A stretch of 64,000 bases of DNA from Bacillus_BE sp042263505 (GTDB taxonomy: Bacteria; Bacillota; Bacilli; Bacillales; Cytobacillaceae). The notes under the pieces are model-generated. The model was not told the origin of the DNA and did not search any database. It saw only the letters and a program-made list of their open reading frames with translations. Made by a program: the position numbers and the translations under genes. This document shows, piece by piece, positions 17,243 through 25,764 of this stretch; positions within the stretch are counted from its first letter, which is position 1; every line of letters begins with the position of its first letter. The DNA is taken from the NCBI RefSeq assembly GCF_042263505.1, contig NZ_JBHKFI010000016.1:1-64000 (forward strand), read 5' to 3'.

Positions 17243-17887
17243 TTAAAAGCCAAGCAATTTACGAAAATAACTAGAATAGGACTGACTCACTGGAATTTTG
17301 TCCCCATTATCCATGGATAACAAAAAAGTTGAGTGAGTATCAGGATAAATTTCTTTTATATGATTTACATTTACGATAAAAGAGCGATGGCACCGAATAA
17401 AATAATCCTTGGGTAATCTAAATTCAAAATCCTGTAAGGTATTTTTATGGGAACCCGAATAACTCACCGTATGGACAAAGGTCTTCTTATCCTTTGCTTC
17501 TAAATAAACAACCTGTGAAAATGGGATAGGTATCCACCCATCTTGTGTTTTGACGGTAACGACCGATTTTCCCTCCGTTAAAGCAGGATATACCGCTGTG
17601 ACACATCCTTCCAGCCTGCCTTCATGAAGAAAGGGAACAGCCATCCCATGATAAGGAATTCCAAACACATCCCGATTAATAAATTCAGAAATCTTCTTTT
17701 TAGATACTAAAGCCTTATGCGTAATTGTTCCTTCCTTGACAAGATCCCCTGGTTTGATTTTTAAATCAATTCGCCTGCTAGGACGATAATAAATGTATTC
17801 CTTTGTATTGGAGACCGCGATAGATATTTCATCAGAAAATAACTCCCCAATAACATCTAAAAGGGAAACGACCGTAATACTCTCCAT
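17243..17887 (-). CDS. LytTR-domain DNA-binding regulator with N-terminal sensor-like domain
   Basis: A 214-residue regulator. The C-terminal LytTR domain (about 110-214) shows IPFSQVVYLEAKDKKTFVHT, LQDFEFRLPKDYFIRCHRSFIVNVNHIKEI and GDKIPVSQSYSSYFRKLLGF, standard for the AgrA/LytR DNA-binding fold. The N-terminal ~105 residues lack a receiver phosphorylation site and look PAS/GAF-like (GIPYHGMAVPFLHEGRLEGCVTAVYP). It may therefore sense a small molecule rather than a kinase partner. It lies directly upstream of the CoA-transferase gene, pointing to carbon or energy state as the signal (inference). Confidence 0.85.
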   Translation of the reverse strand: MESITVVSLLDVIGELFSDEISIAVSNTKEYIYYRPSRRIDLKIKPGDLVKEGTITHKALVSKKKISEFINRDVFGIPYHGMAVPFLHEGRLEGCVTAVYPALTEGKSVVTVKTQDGWIPIPFSQVVYLEAKDKKTFVHTVSYSGSHKNTLQDFEFRLPKDYFIRCHRSFIVNVNHIKEIYPDTHSTFLLSMDNGDKIPVSQSYSSYFRKLLGF

Positions 17888-18028
17888 CCCTTATCCCCTT
17901 CCTTGCTGTAGGAATTTAAAATATCTATTTATTAGTGTACCTCGGAAATGGGGATAGTTCTATAAATGGCAGAGGAATATTTCAAATTTCCTTTTCTTTT
18001 TTCTATTTCTTAAACTATTTGCACAAGA

Positions 18029-18063
18029 TAAGAGCCATCCTCATAAAATTCGAAGATGGCTCT
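18029..18063 (-). terminator. Hairpin after the beta-helix gene
   Basis: AGAGCCATC (18031-18039) and GATGGCTCT (18055-18063) are perfectly complementary. It follows the stop codon of the minus-strand gene at once, but lacks a long T run. Confidence 0.6.
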
Positions 18064-18070
18064 ATTCCTA

Positions 18071-19312
18071 CTATCTTTGGTCGGATATGGTTGCATTATT
18101 ATTCACTTCTTGAAGAGCTTCAATATTATCATAAGGAGGTCCTGTCGTTGTTCCTGCTAATAAGACGATATCAAATTCATTAGGAGGAGTTCCCCACGAA
18201 TTTCCATTAAAGGTGGTTAAAGCTCGGTCAACTAAAAATCCACCTTTTGTATTGTAGACTATATTATTATTGATAGCCCCCGTTACGTTAGGATTAATAT
18301 ACATTCCTGTCCGTAATGAAAAGAAGGTATTGTTCTCTACCGTGATATTGGAATTACTCACTTGTGGCACCACTGCTCGGTTAACAATCCAATTTTCCAT
18401 CGGCAAGGCCTGAGGTGGTCCAAATATTGTATTATTCCTTAAGGTTGTATTAGCTCCGCCAACTTGGATAAATTCTCTTGGATAAGGAACGTCGCTTGTT
18501 AGTGTTAGCCCATCAATGGTCGTATTTGGTTGTGTAACTAATAATGGAATGATATTCGCTTGCAATAACAGTGTGGATCCCGGTTCCCCTATTAAAGAAA
18601 TTCCTTCCTTATTTACATTGATTTGTGTCGTAATTGGATAGGTTCCACTTAAAATATGAATTGTACCAAACGGATTAACCGCTGCAAGACCTGAGGTTAT
18701 CGTGCCAAATGGATGTGCCACGCTGCCGTCACCATCCACAGAACCCGACTGCACAAAAATATTATCTGGGTCAACAAGCTCAGCAATTGCCTCATCAAGT
18801 GCTAACTGAACACTTGCAACAGTTGGATATCCTTCCGCAGGCCGCTCAGTTAATAATGAGGTTGCCACAGTATCCTTTTGTTCTTCAGTCAAAGCATTAT
18901 AAGTTGTTAAATTCAATCCTAGTTCGGGATTCTCAATGGCTGCCCGCATTTCAGCAGTAGTATCAGCATCATTCACTGCTTCAAGTGCAGTGTTCATTCC
19001 AGATAAAACATAATCCGTTTCTTGTTTGGTGATTACAATAGTATCATTTGTATTTAATAAATTATCAAGTTCACTACTACTTTCCGTAATAAATTGCACC
19101 TTGCTATATAAATCCCCTTCAGAAGTGGTAAATAACGATAGACCGTTTAAGAATATATTGACATCATCCCCATAGGTCACATTTAAAGTTTGCCCTGGAT
19201 TTAGAGCAAATGACACTGTCCCATCTTGATTAAACGGATCAATCCCTTGTCGAACAAACAGAGTAATCTGTAAGGTAGCAATCGTACTATTGATAAATAT
19301 TTTCTCTGCCAA
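18071..19312 (-). CDS. Surface-type parallel beta-helix protein without visible signal peptide
   Basis: A 413-residue protein in three parts. Residues 1-95 form a beta-rich start (INSTIATLQITLFVRQG, LNPGQTLNVTYGDD). Residues about 105-180 form an alpha-helical module with ALEAVNDADTTAEMRAAIENPELGLNLTTYNAL, common in Firmicute surface and spore proteins. Residues about 190-400 are a right-handed beta-helix with repeated strands (DNIFVQSGSVDGDGSVAHPFGTI, NTTIDGLTL, NTTLRNNTIFG, NITVENNTFF, GAINNNIVYNTKGG). There is no signal peptide or anchor, which fits proteins assembled on spores from the mother cell (inference). TTG start with AAAGGAGG 8 bases ahead. No sugar-binding or lyase residues could be assigned. 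Confidence 0.7.
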   Translation of the reverse strand: MAEKIFINSTIATLQITLFVRQGIDPFNQDGTVSFALNPGQTLNVTYGDDVNIFLNGLSLFTTSEGDLYSKVQFITESSSELDNLLNTNDTIVITKQETDYVLSGMNTALEAVNDADTTAEMRAAIENPELGLNLTTYNALTEEQKDTVATSLLTERPAEGYPTVASVQLALDEAIAELVDPDNIFVQSGSVDGDGSVAHPFGTITSGLAAVNPFGTIHILSGTYPITTQINVNKEGISLIGEPGSTLLLQANIIPLLVTQPNTTIDGLTLTSDVPYPREFIQVGGANTTLRNNTIFGPPQALPMENWIVNRAVVPQVSNSNITVENNTFFSLRTGMYINPNVTGAINNNIVYNTKGGFLVDRALTTFNGNSWGTPPNEFDIVLLAGTTTGPPYDNIEALQEVNNNATISDQR

Positions 19313-19483
19313 TTCTTGCTCCTCCTTTCAAATCAATGAAAACGCATAAATAAGACTTATCCGAAGACAAGACTTTTGAAGGAGAACGAATCTCCATCTA
19401 CTTTCATCATATGAAAATAAGGACAAGCATGATATAAGTAAAACACCTTTTTTAATAAAATAGGCACAAACTATATGGACATG

Positions 19484-19520
19484 AAAAAACCAGCGCCCTC
19501 AAAATAAATCTAACGCTGGC
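19484..19520 (-). terminator. Terminator of the pilin-like operon
   Basis: Minus strand GCCAGCG / CGCTGG hairpin followed by TTTTTTC, directly after the last gene of the operon. Confidence 0.8.
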
Positions 19521-19526
19521 TATCGA

Positions 19527-21026
19527 TTATTTTTCGACTGTTTTTCCCTTTGTAATCAATTTGACATTGCTGAATTTTACTGTATCTAAGTACTTAGGGT
19601 CTGATATAATGGTTAATTTATCAGGATAATCAACATGAACATCTCCAAATACTCCACCAATAATGGTCATCGGTTGATTATTTGTGGTAATCTCCAAACC
19701 ATTTTTAGCATAGAAAAGACCTTTAAAGTTATTACAATCAGCGCTTAACTTGTTTCCTACAATACTTATTTTTCCTTCAGAAAATAAGCGGAAATCATAT
19801 TGGTCATTTTTGGGTTTGATACAAGAGTTTTTTATATCCGCATTTCCCTTTACATATAAATTAGAAATATAATCTTCAGGTTTTAGCAGAGATTCATTTT
19901 CAGAACTATCTCCAAAAACAACATCAGCATCAGCAAAAGACAAATTATCCATGACCGCCATATTTCCTCGAAGCAGTAATTTACTATATTTATCTACTTT
20001 ATTAGCCGGTTGATTACCGCCTTGTATTCCACCAATTGTTAAAGATTTATTCACATATAAACCTTCCACAAACGTAAATCGTCTCCATATATCCTTATCA
20101 TCAGCTGTTGTCCCTTCATTGCCATTTCGATCCTGTTGAATAAGGCCATTCCCCATGATTCCGAATTTCTTGAAATCAATGTCGCGATATCCATTAAAGC
20201 GGATGCCTAATAATTCAAAAGCGGTAAACCCCCCATCAATTATGACATTTGTATCTAAGGCTCTTCCATAATTGATTAAATTAACAGATACTAGTGCTCC
20301 TTTATCCTGTTCAAATTCAAATAGATCTAATCCTACTGCATCGCTATCACGGGTCGCGATGACACGATTTTTTTCCAATGTATCAAATCTCTCCCCGTCT
20401 CCTATACTGATTCCCAAAATTGGACCAAGTAAGTTCACTCCTATAACCTGATCGACAGGCACTCGATAAAATTCCGTATCACTTCCCCTAATATCAATTA
20501 GTTTCAAATTTAAAAGTGATAAATCAACACCGACGAGCTGTAAATCAGTAAAATCAATTGCTCTTCCATTATTAGTAAAATCACTAAGGGCGAGAATTGG
20601 TTTATCAATATCCACTTCCACATTCAATTTATAATAACCAACTAATGTTTTTATACTGGAGTCTACCTTAGCTTTACTTGTTACCTTTACAAGTAGGTCC
20701 TTTGTTAATTCTGCCTTGATCTCCGCTTGTTCGGGTTTACCTGTCTCTTTTACATCTCCCACTGTAACCCAATCTTTATAATTATTTAAAAAGCTTTTAA
20801 TATTAATAGAGTCTGGAGCATTCTTTTTGATATAGTCCTTAAATGCCGCTTCAAAATAGACTAAACCGCTTTTAGCCAAATATCTCGCTTGAACCCCAGA
20901 TTCTGTTGCATTTGTTCTTTTATTTTCCCCAACAACATTCCCCATTAAGGAAATCCCTAGTACAGATAATACGAGAATGACTAATAATACTAATACTAAC
21001 GTCGACCCTCGTTCATGCTCCTTCAC
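19527..21026 (-). CDS. PilX-like N-terminal domain protein (pilus/pseudopilus component)
   Basis: About 499 residues. A short positive start (KEHERGSTLVLVLLVILVLSVLGISLMG) is the PilX-type N-terminal membrane helix, followed by ARYLAKSGLVYFEAAF, the conserved helix of this group. The long extracytoplasmic remainder is beta-rich and Asn/Asp-rich (KLLLRGNMAVMDNLSF, YVKGNADIKNSCI, VIGGVFGDVHVDY), like an adhesin or bactofilin-type ladder. The preferred start is GTG 21026, with GGAGG 8 bases upstream; the frame is open to 21041. It is the last gene of a three-gene operon with two prepilins. Confidence 0.75.
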   Translation of the reverse strand: MKEHERGSTLVLVLLVILVLSVLGISLMGNVVGENKRTNATESGVQARYLAKSGLVYFEAAFKDYIKKNAPDSINIKSFLNNYKDWVTVGDVKETGKPEQAEIKAELTKDLLVKVTSKAKVDSSIKTLVGYYKLNVEVDIDKPILALSDFTNNGRAIDFTDLQLVGVDLSLLNLKLIDIRGSDTEFYRVPVDQVIGVNLLGPILGISIGDGERFDTLEKNRVIATRDSDAVGLDLFEFEQDKGALVSVNLINYGRALDTNVIIDGGFTAFELLGIRFNGYRDIDFKKFGIMGNGLIQQDRNGNEGTTADDKDIWRRFTFVEGLYVNKSLTIGGIQGGNQPANKVDKYSKLLLRGNMAVMDNLSFADADVVFGDSSENESLLKPEDYISNLYVKGNADIKNSCIKPKNDQYDFRLFSEGKISIVGNKLSADCNNFKGLFYAKNGLEITTNNQPMTIIGGVFGDVHVDYPDKLTIISDPKYLDTVKFSNVKLITKGKTVEK

Positions 21027-21041
21027 CTTATTCACCTCCAC

Positions 21042-21554
21042 TTATTCAATGCTCTCAAAGGAAATTTCATTATTTAACTCAAAATTTTTTATCTTATCAG
21101 ATTGTGGATCCTCAATCACCATCTTAATTTTGACTGTATGTCCTTCAACTGATAACTTGGATTCATCCTCAGGATTGCCGCAAGAAAACTGGTAAGGAGA
21201 TGATTGAATGGCTGAGCCATTAATCACTGCATTATGATGATCAAATCCCAAAATGGTTGTTGTTGGTTTAAGTTCATCCCCATCAAGATTGGTTACTTTA
21301 ATAAGGGAGGTACAATCGCTTTGTGTGATTTCTTCTACTTTCGATGCAACATAAATGTAATTTTCAAATTGTGTCATGACATAATTGGCTTCATCATGTA
21401 AAAGAATTTCACTATTGACTCTCTTATAGCTGTTCATGCCACTTACACATACACTGATGATGAGGGTTGCGATTATCCCGAAAATGGCAAGAGCTGCAAG
21501 CATTTCAACAAGAGTTATTCCGTACGAATTCTTCCACCCATCTGATTTATTCAT
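21042..21554 (-). CDS. Prepilin-type pseudopilin (type IV filament minor pilin)
   Basis: A 170-residue protein with a class III signal: NSYG then ITLVEMLAALAIFGIIATLIISVC, with Glu at +5 after the cleavage Gly, the site for prepilin peptidase and N-methylation. The rest is a small globular domain with a Cys pair spaced as CTSLIK...CGNPEDE. Its start overlaps the previous gene's stop by ATGA, a sign of translational coupling. No assembly ATPase, platform protein or peptidase is encoded in the window. Confidence 0.85.
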   Translation of the reverse strand: MNKSDGWKNSYGITLVEMLAALAIFGIIATLIISVCVSGMNSYKRVNSEILLHDEANYVMTQFENYIYVASKVEEITQSDCTSLIKVTNLDGDELKPTTTILGFDHHNAVINGSAIQSSPYQFSCGNPEDESKLSVEGHTVKIKMVIEDPQSDKIKNFELNNEISFESIE

Positions 21555-21997
21555 ATTTCTACAAATCCTTTCACTTTACTCTTTATATTGCCGTTAGCAT
21601 CACATACTTGGACTTCAACGGAAAGGATTCCTACATCTAACTTCTTATCTACTATTATCTTGATATGAAAAGTTTTATTATTACTAGATATGGTATATCT
21701 TTTCGCACATTGGTTAACGGTATCTTCATCTCCAATGCTGCAAACGGTTTCAAAATTATACACCTTTGGATAATCAACATCCGCATCTATATCGACACTT
21801 GTAACCTCTGGATAAGCATTCTTTTTGATTTGCTCAAATACAGATTGCGCAATATCCAATGCTACTAATTTCTCTTGATTACTCGTCGTTGTTTTTTGCG
21901 AAAAAATAAAAAACTGAAAAAACGCAGTCAGCAAAAGACCAAGAATGGTGATCGATGCTAATATTTCGATTAATGTGAAGCCACGATTATTCTTCAT
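21551..21997 (-). CDS. Prepilin-type pseudopilin (type IV filament minor pilin)
   Basis: About 148 residues with the canonical prepilin start KNNRG-FTLIEILASITILGLLLTAFFQFF, Glu at +5. The start is placed at ATG 21997, which gives a normal short leader and has AAGG 9 bases upstream. The open frame to 22042 would add 15 unusual basic residues. It is the first gene of the pilin-like operon. The soluble domain has two Cys pairs (VCSIGDEDTVNQC and VQVCDANG). Minor pilins of this kind prime filament assembly for DNA uptake, motility or adhesion; which applies here is unknown. Confidence 0.87.
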   Translation of the reverse strand: MKNNRGFTLIEILASITILGLLLTAFFQFFIFSQKTTTSNQEKLVALDIAQSVFEQIKKNAYPEVTSVDIDADVDYPKVYNFETVCSIGDEDTVNQCAKRYTISSNNKTFHIKIIVDKKLDVGILSVEVQVCDANGNIKSKVKGFVEI

Positions 21998-22333
21998 ATA
22001 AATCAACCTTATCCTCTTTAGTCTTTTAAGGCCTTTTGGCATGCTTTTTCCATACTTTAGAAGGGTAATTCCTCCTACTACCTTTATGATAGCGGATAAT
22101 AGAGAGACAATAGCAGTAAATTATCAAAATTAATTATATTGTCAAATTATCAAAATAAACATAATATCCATATTTTATCCATATTATGGGAGACGCTGAT
22201 TCAAAAGGAACCCTTTCCTCTGTTAAAAAATAAAGGGACCGTTTATTTCAATCAACTACGTGGATTTATGAATAGTTCACTTTAGCTTAGAAATCTCCAT
22301 GGTGCATAAAGAATTTACACTAGATGAGGCAGA
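21998..22333. other. Intergenic region upstream of the pilin-like operon
   Basis: AT-rich stretch with no gene seen. It must hold the operon promoter, but several AT-rich candidates compete and none is compelling. Confidence 0.5.
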
Positions 22334-22380
22334 ACAAAAACGAGCAAAGGCTATCAAATCAGCCATTTGCTCGTTTTTGT
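22334..22380 (-). terminator. Terminator after the MOSC gene
   Basis: ACAAAAACGAGCAAA and TTTGCTCGTTTTTGT arms with a GGC/GCC extension around the loop form a long stable hairpin ending in a T run on the minus strand. Confidence 0.85.
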
Positions 22381-22382
22381 TT

Positions 22383-23105
22383 TTAATCGATGAGGGTAAT
22401 TTTGTCCCCCACATTTATCTCACCAGTTTTAATAACAGATGCATAGACACCAAAGTGGTTATTACGTTTTTGATATACGGTCTTTAATAATGATAAATCG
22501 GTTATACCATTTTCTGGGTCAATATTAATAATTGTACAGCGCTCACAATGCCTTTTCATTTCTATTTCCACATCTCCAAGCAGCACTCTCTTTCCAAACC
22601 ATTCCTCCTCTATAAAAGGAGATTTATCATATAAAGAAATAAGAATATTAGGGCGAAACCGTAAATTATCTACCTGTTCTCCCCAAAGCTCTTCAAGTTT
22701 TTCAAGAGAAGCATCCGTCGTTAATAGGAGATGCTCTTCTTCAATTGCTCCCAACGGAACATAATTTGGTGTGTATTGAATCGGCGTTAATTGCTTGTTC
22801 GTGAACGACTCTAGTTCATCTAACAATCGTCCATCTCCCCAATAATAAATATTTCCTGAAGGAGAGCATATTTTTAATTCTGGAAACCTCTCCATCGTTT
22901 CTTCTCCGACAAACATTGCACGATATCGAGTCATGGCAGGCATTTGTGTCAAAGTAAGAAATTTACCAGGCCTTGTTTCATCTAAAAAAGCATGACTACG
23001 ATCCCCATAAAGCCCATAGGATTGAACCGATGTTCTGTTCACCTTCTCACCATAAAAAGATTTCACAGGATAACGAATGATCTCTTTGATTTCTCCAATT
23101 ATCAT
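22383..23105 (-). CDS. MOSC domain protein with N-terminal MOSC beta-barrel
   Basis: A 240-residue protein of the molybdenum cofactor sulfurase C-terminal family. The N-terminal barrel reads GEIKEIIRYPVKSFYGEKV and YGDRSHAFLDE. The MOSC core has LRFRPNILI, HCERCTIINIDPENG, with the conserved Cys expected to hold or carry sulfur or cofactor, and NNHFGVYASV. Family members act in sulfur transfer or as molybdopterin reductases; the partner here is unknown. It is a single gene with its own terminator. Confidence 0.85.
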   Translation of the reverse strand: MIIGEIKEIIRYPVKSFYGEKVNRTSVQSYGLYGDRSHAFLDETRPGKFLTLTQMPAMTRYRAMFVGEETMERFPELKICSPSGNIYYWGDGRLLDELESFTNKQLTPIQYTPNYVPLGAIEEEHLLLTTDASLEKLEELWGEQVDNLRFRPNILISLYDKSPFIEEEWFGKRVLLGDVEIEMKRHCERCTIINIDPENGITDLSLLKTVYQKRNNHFGVYASVIKTGEINVGDKITLID

Positions 23106-23290
23106 ATGTCTACGACCTTTCTCAAGAGGATAGTAAAGATTTCTTGATTCCCCCGAAAAAATCCTTCTATTCTTGTGATATTTGTAACAATCTAGTTTGT
23201 CTATCCACTTAATTGAAAATCCGTCAAACTATAAGAACGTTGGGATTCAATTCTTAATGAAACTCTTTATTGAATAGCGTGTACTTTGCT

Positions 23291-24292
23291 CTAGCTCATT
23301 TGAGCCTTATACTTCTTTGAGGTTCTTACCTCTACCGTTAATACCCCGTTTTTGGTATATCCCTTCAACAGCAATGGTACACCAATTGTATTTTGAAAGC
23401 GAAAATCCACCCCACCATATGATACTGTCGCATCTCTTCCCTTTGGTACATATCCGACACTAACGGAATGATGGTGCTTTTCAATATATTTCACACTCAA
23501 CTTATCAATCGCATTATAAAGGGTTGATGATGTTTGACAGATTCCTCCTCCGATTCCCATAACCAGCTTCCCATTAACTGCCTCTTCAGCCGGCTGGTAT
23601 CCATGAGCAGTGTCACTTGGCCCAAGTGTTGTATTAAAGGAAAATAGATCATCCACCCCAAGGATGACATTATTAATTGCTTTAGCTGAGAGTTCAATAT
23701 TCCTGGTCCTCCCTGCTACACCAGCATTATAGTATGTGGTGTAGGATGCTACAACAACTTCTCCCAATGTCTGAACCTCTGCCGACTGATACTCGCTTTC
23801 CGTTACATATAATGGAAGATTTACTGTTCCACCCTTTGCTGATGCTTTCATCACGCGTTCTGCTAGCTCTGTTTCTTCTAAAATTCTTCTTGGCCTTCCT
23901 TTTATTATTTGGCCATTGGTACCAATTCTATCAGGAATCATCCTTTGGTCATAACCAGGTCTTTTTTCGGTTCCACGAGCTAAATTCCTTGCCCATTTCT
24001 CTATCTTATTTTTATAGTTTACTTGATCCGTTTTATATCCCAATTTTTTCGGATCAATCGTTTTAATAACCTCTTTATTCGTTGGATCAACCACTTTAAC
24101 AAAGATATCTTCCTTTAACATTTGCTCTTCTGTTTTATGTTCTTGCGACTTTTTCTCCTCTTTCACCTGTTTTTGTAAATCAGCTACCTGCTTTTCCAAG
24201 TCCTTTTCTCGAGTCGTTTTTTCTGAACATCCGCTTAAAACTAGTAAACTCGCAAGTACAATACTGCCAATAATCCCCATTAATTTTCCCAT
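23291..24292 (-). CDS. VanW-family lipoprotein
   Basis: A 333-residue predicted lipoprotein. The N-terminus has a signal helix ending in the lipobox LVLSGC, then a charged coiled-coil stalk (LEKQVADLQKQVKEEKK, about 27-60). The C-terminal VanW domain carries NAINNVILGVDDLFSFNTTLGPS, GIGGGICQTSSTLYNA and HHHSVSVGYVPKGRDATVSYG. VanW was named for vancomycin-resistance clusters, but these proteins are widespread in sporeformers and the role is unknown, probably at the cell wall. GGGGGAAC precedes the ATG. Confidence 0.88.
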   Translation of the reverse strand: MGKLMGIIGSIVLASLLVLSGCSEKTTREKDLEKQVADLQKQVKEEKKSQEHKTEEQMLKEDIFVKVVDPTNKEVIKTIDPKKLGYKTDQVNYKNKIEKWARNLARGTEKRPGYDQRMIPDRIGTNGQIIKGRPRRILEETELAERVMKASAKGGTVNLPLYVTESEYQSAEVQTLGEVVVASYTTYYNAGVAGRTRNIELSAKAINNVILGVDDLFSFNTTLGPSDTAHGYQPAEEAVNGKLVMGIGGGICQTSSTLYNAIDKLSVKYIEKHHHSVSVGYVPKGRDATVSYGGVDFRFQNTIGVPLLLKGYTKNGVLTVEVRTSKKYKAQMS

Positions 24293-24629
24293 TGTTCCCC
24301 CAACTTTTCATTATGATTTCTCTTCCCGCAAAGAAGATTCCTCACAATTTTATTCAGGCTCGCTTTTCCATATGCTTTTTTCTGTAAAAAACTGTAAGAT
24401 CAGATAATAAATACAAGATGAACACATGGGCATAAAAAAACACCTCTACACGATTAAAAACTCACTTCCCGTGCGAGGTTGATTACTTTGATTATTTACT
24501 TTGCAGTGCCATGTTGACACATAAGCCAAAATCAATAAGGGCGACCATACTTCTCCATCCAATTTTAGACCATACTACATTTTTAACATACATTAAAGAC
24601 TAATCCACTTCTTCCTATGCTTTTTAGTA
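24293..24629. other. Intergenic region, no gene seen
   Basis: About 335 bases between the VanW gene and the hemY remnant. A weak hairpin (ACCTC..CAC / GTG..GAGGT, near 24441-24476) followed on the minus strand by a T7 run could end transcription coming from the remnant. Nothing else stands out. Confidence 0.5.
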
Positions 24630-24666
24630 AAAAATCCGCCCATTTTTTATCTTTGGGCGGATTTTG
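24630..24666 (-). terminator. Terminator after the hemY-like remnant
   Basis: AAAATCCGCCCA / TGGGCGGATTTT hairpin with flanking A and T runs, directly after the stop codon. Confidence 0.85.
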
Positions 24667-24669
24667 GTT

Positions 24670-25008
24670 TTATAAAAGTGCCGTAATTTTTTGCGCCGTT
24701 TTTATTCCATTACCCATACAATCAGGTATCTCAACACCATAATAAGAGCACCCTGCTAGAAAGTCTCCAGGATATGCTTCAGTTAGCTTCTCTTCAAGTG
24801 CTGAGACATTTTTAGGATGGGTGATTAAGTAGTTAGGCATGCTTTCTGACCATTTCGTTACCTCACTTACAACAGGATTTAGTTGCAGATTTAAACTTTT
24901 GCTGATATCACTCAGCGCCACTTGAAGCAGATCCTCCTCGCTCATCCCAATTAATTCCTGATAGGCAGGGTGACTGCTTTTATAAAAAAGCCTTATAAGT
25001 AAATTTCC
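24670..25008 (-). pseudogene. 3' remnant of a protoporphyrinogen oxidase gene (HemY/CgoX-like)
   Basis: Only the last ~112 codons of a 460-470-residue FAD enzyme remain. From GNLLIRLF at 25008 through MSEEDLLQVAL to SMPNYLITHP, ALEEKLTEAYPGDFLAGCSYYGVEIPDCMGNGIKTAQKI, it matches the C-terminal FAD-binding end of HemY, including the GxEIPDCxxxG motif. An ATG at 24945 gives a 91-codon frame, but it is in the middle of the homologous region. Upstream sequence switches abruptly to a CHASE4-type sensor reading frame. A functional copy of the gene presumably exists elsewhere. Confidence 0.85.
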
Positions 25009-25262
25009 TTTTTTCGAGGTGTGTTCCCATTTACAAATAAATAAGAATCATCCCATACAGCCCAATCACGATTCGTGCGAAACAAAATATCCTTTTCTGA
25101 ATCAAGTTCATTATGTAATCTTTCCACATTTTTCATCGTTTGGCTCTCATCTAATGTAATCGAATCATTATAGAGAAAAGGGGAGGCAATCAAAAGAAGA
25201 AGTCCTAAGAACAAAAACATAGAAGTTCCGATTACAAGAAGTGCTTTTACTCTAAGATTCAT
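24993..25262 (-). pseudogene. 5' remnant of a CHASE4-domain membrane sensor gene
   Basis: The 89 codons begin with a good membrane helix (KALLVIGTSMFLFLGLLLLIASPFLY) and continue into the start of a CHASE4 sensory domain (LHNELDSEKDILFRTNRDWAVWDDSYLFVNG). They then hit a stop exactly where the hemY-like sequence takes over. Full CHASE4 proteins go on to a second helix and a GGDEF, PAS or kinase output, all missing here. A short membrane-anchored product could still be made, but function is unlikely. Confidence 0.8.
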
Positions 25263-25500
25263 AAAAATCCCTTTCCTCTCTTTGTATTCCCCTGATGCTT
25301 CTTAGAAATCGAATAGTAATAAAAATACATTTATTCCATACAAAAGAACTATAGATATAGGCATTATACCAATATAAATAACTAGAATCGCAGGAAATTA
25401 ATAGCAATTATAAAGTTTAATCTCACCGTCACATATTCTTCCTTTTTTCATTTTGGAAATATTTTAAAAAATCCTTTAAAATAAGAAATATAGACTTTTA

Positions 25501-25714
25501 TTTATCCCACTCTTAACGGACAGTAAGACTCCCACTTCAAGATTCTGTGAATACGAAGAGGATAAGTGGGAGATCAACTGTCCGTAAAGGTCCGATAAGT
25601 GAAATAAGATTTTTCTTTGGGCTTCAGCCCTTAGAAAAATCAATCAGGCTCTGCGTGGCTAACCATCTGTGGGGGATGAATGAAAACCCCCACTGATGGA
25701 AGTTTCACTTTATC
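25501..25714 (+). repeat. Structured dispersed repeat, copy A (short form)
   Basis: A 214-bp copy of the family also found at 27871-28200 and 33078-33406. Read from TTTATCCCACTCTTAACGG to GGAAGTTTCACTTTATC it holds stacked hairpins: GGACAG/CTGTCC around CTCCCACTT/AAGTGGGAG; GATTTTTCT/AGAAAAATC around GGGCT/AGCCC; CCATC-GTGGGGG/CCCCCAC-GATGG; and an outer pair GATAAGTGAAA/TTTCACTTTATC. Compared with the other copies it lacks two internal blocks, one between GGTCCGA and TAAGTGAAA and one between ATGAATG and AAAACCCCC. Confidence 0.9.
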
Positions 25715-25764
25715 ATCCAAGATTTACTGCAGGGACATTCCTACTAATTTAAGGAGGCAGTAAT

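Noticed and set aside
22299..22487. 62-codon plus-strand frame near the MOSC gene end
   Set aside because: It reads through the terminator hairpin and antisense to the MOSC gene.
25501..25714. Idea that the repeat is a riboswitch for the phasin/ubiB operon
   Set aside because: The other copies are in the opposite orientation and lie after genes or between unrelated ones, so a cis-regulatory role is unlikely.
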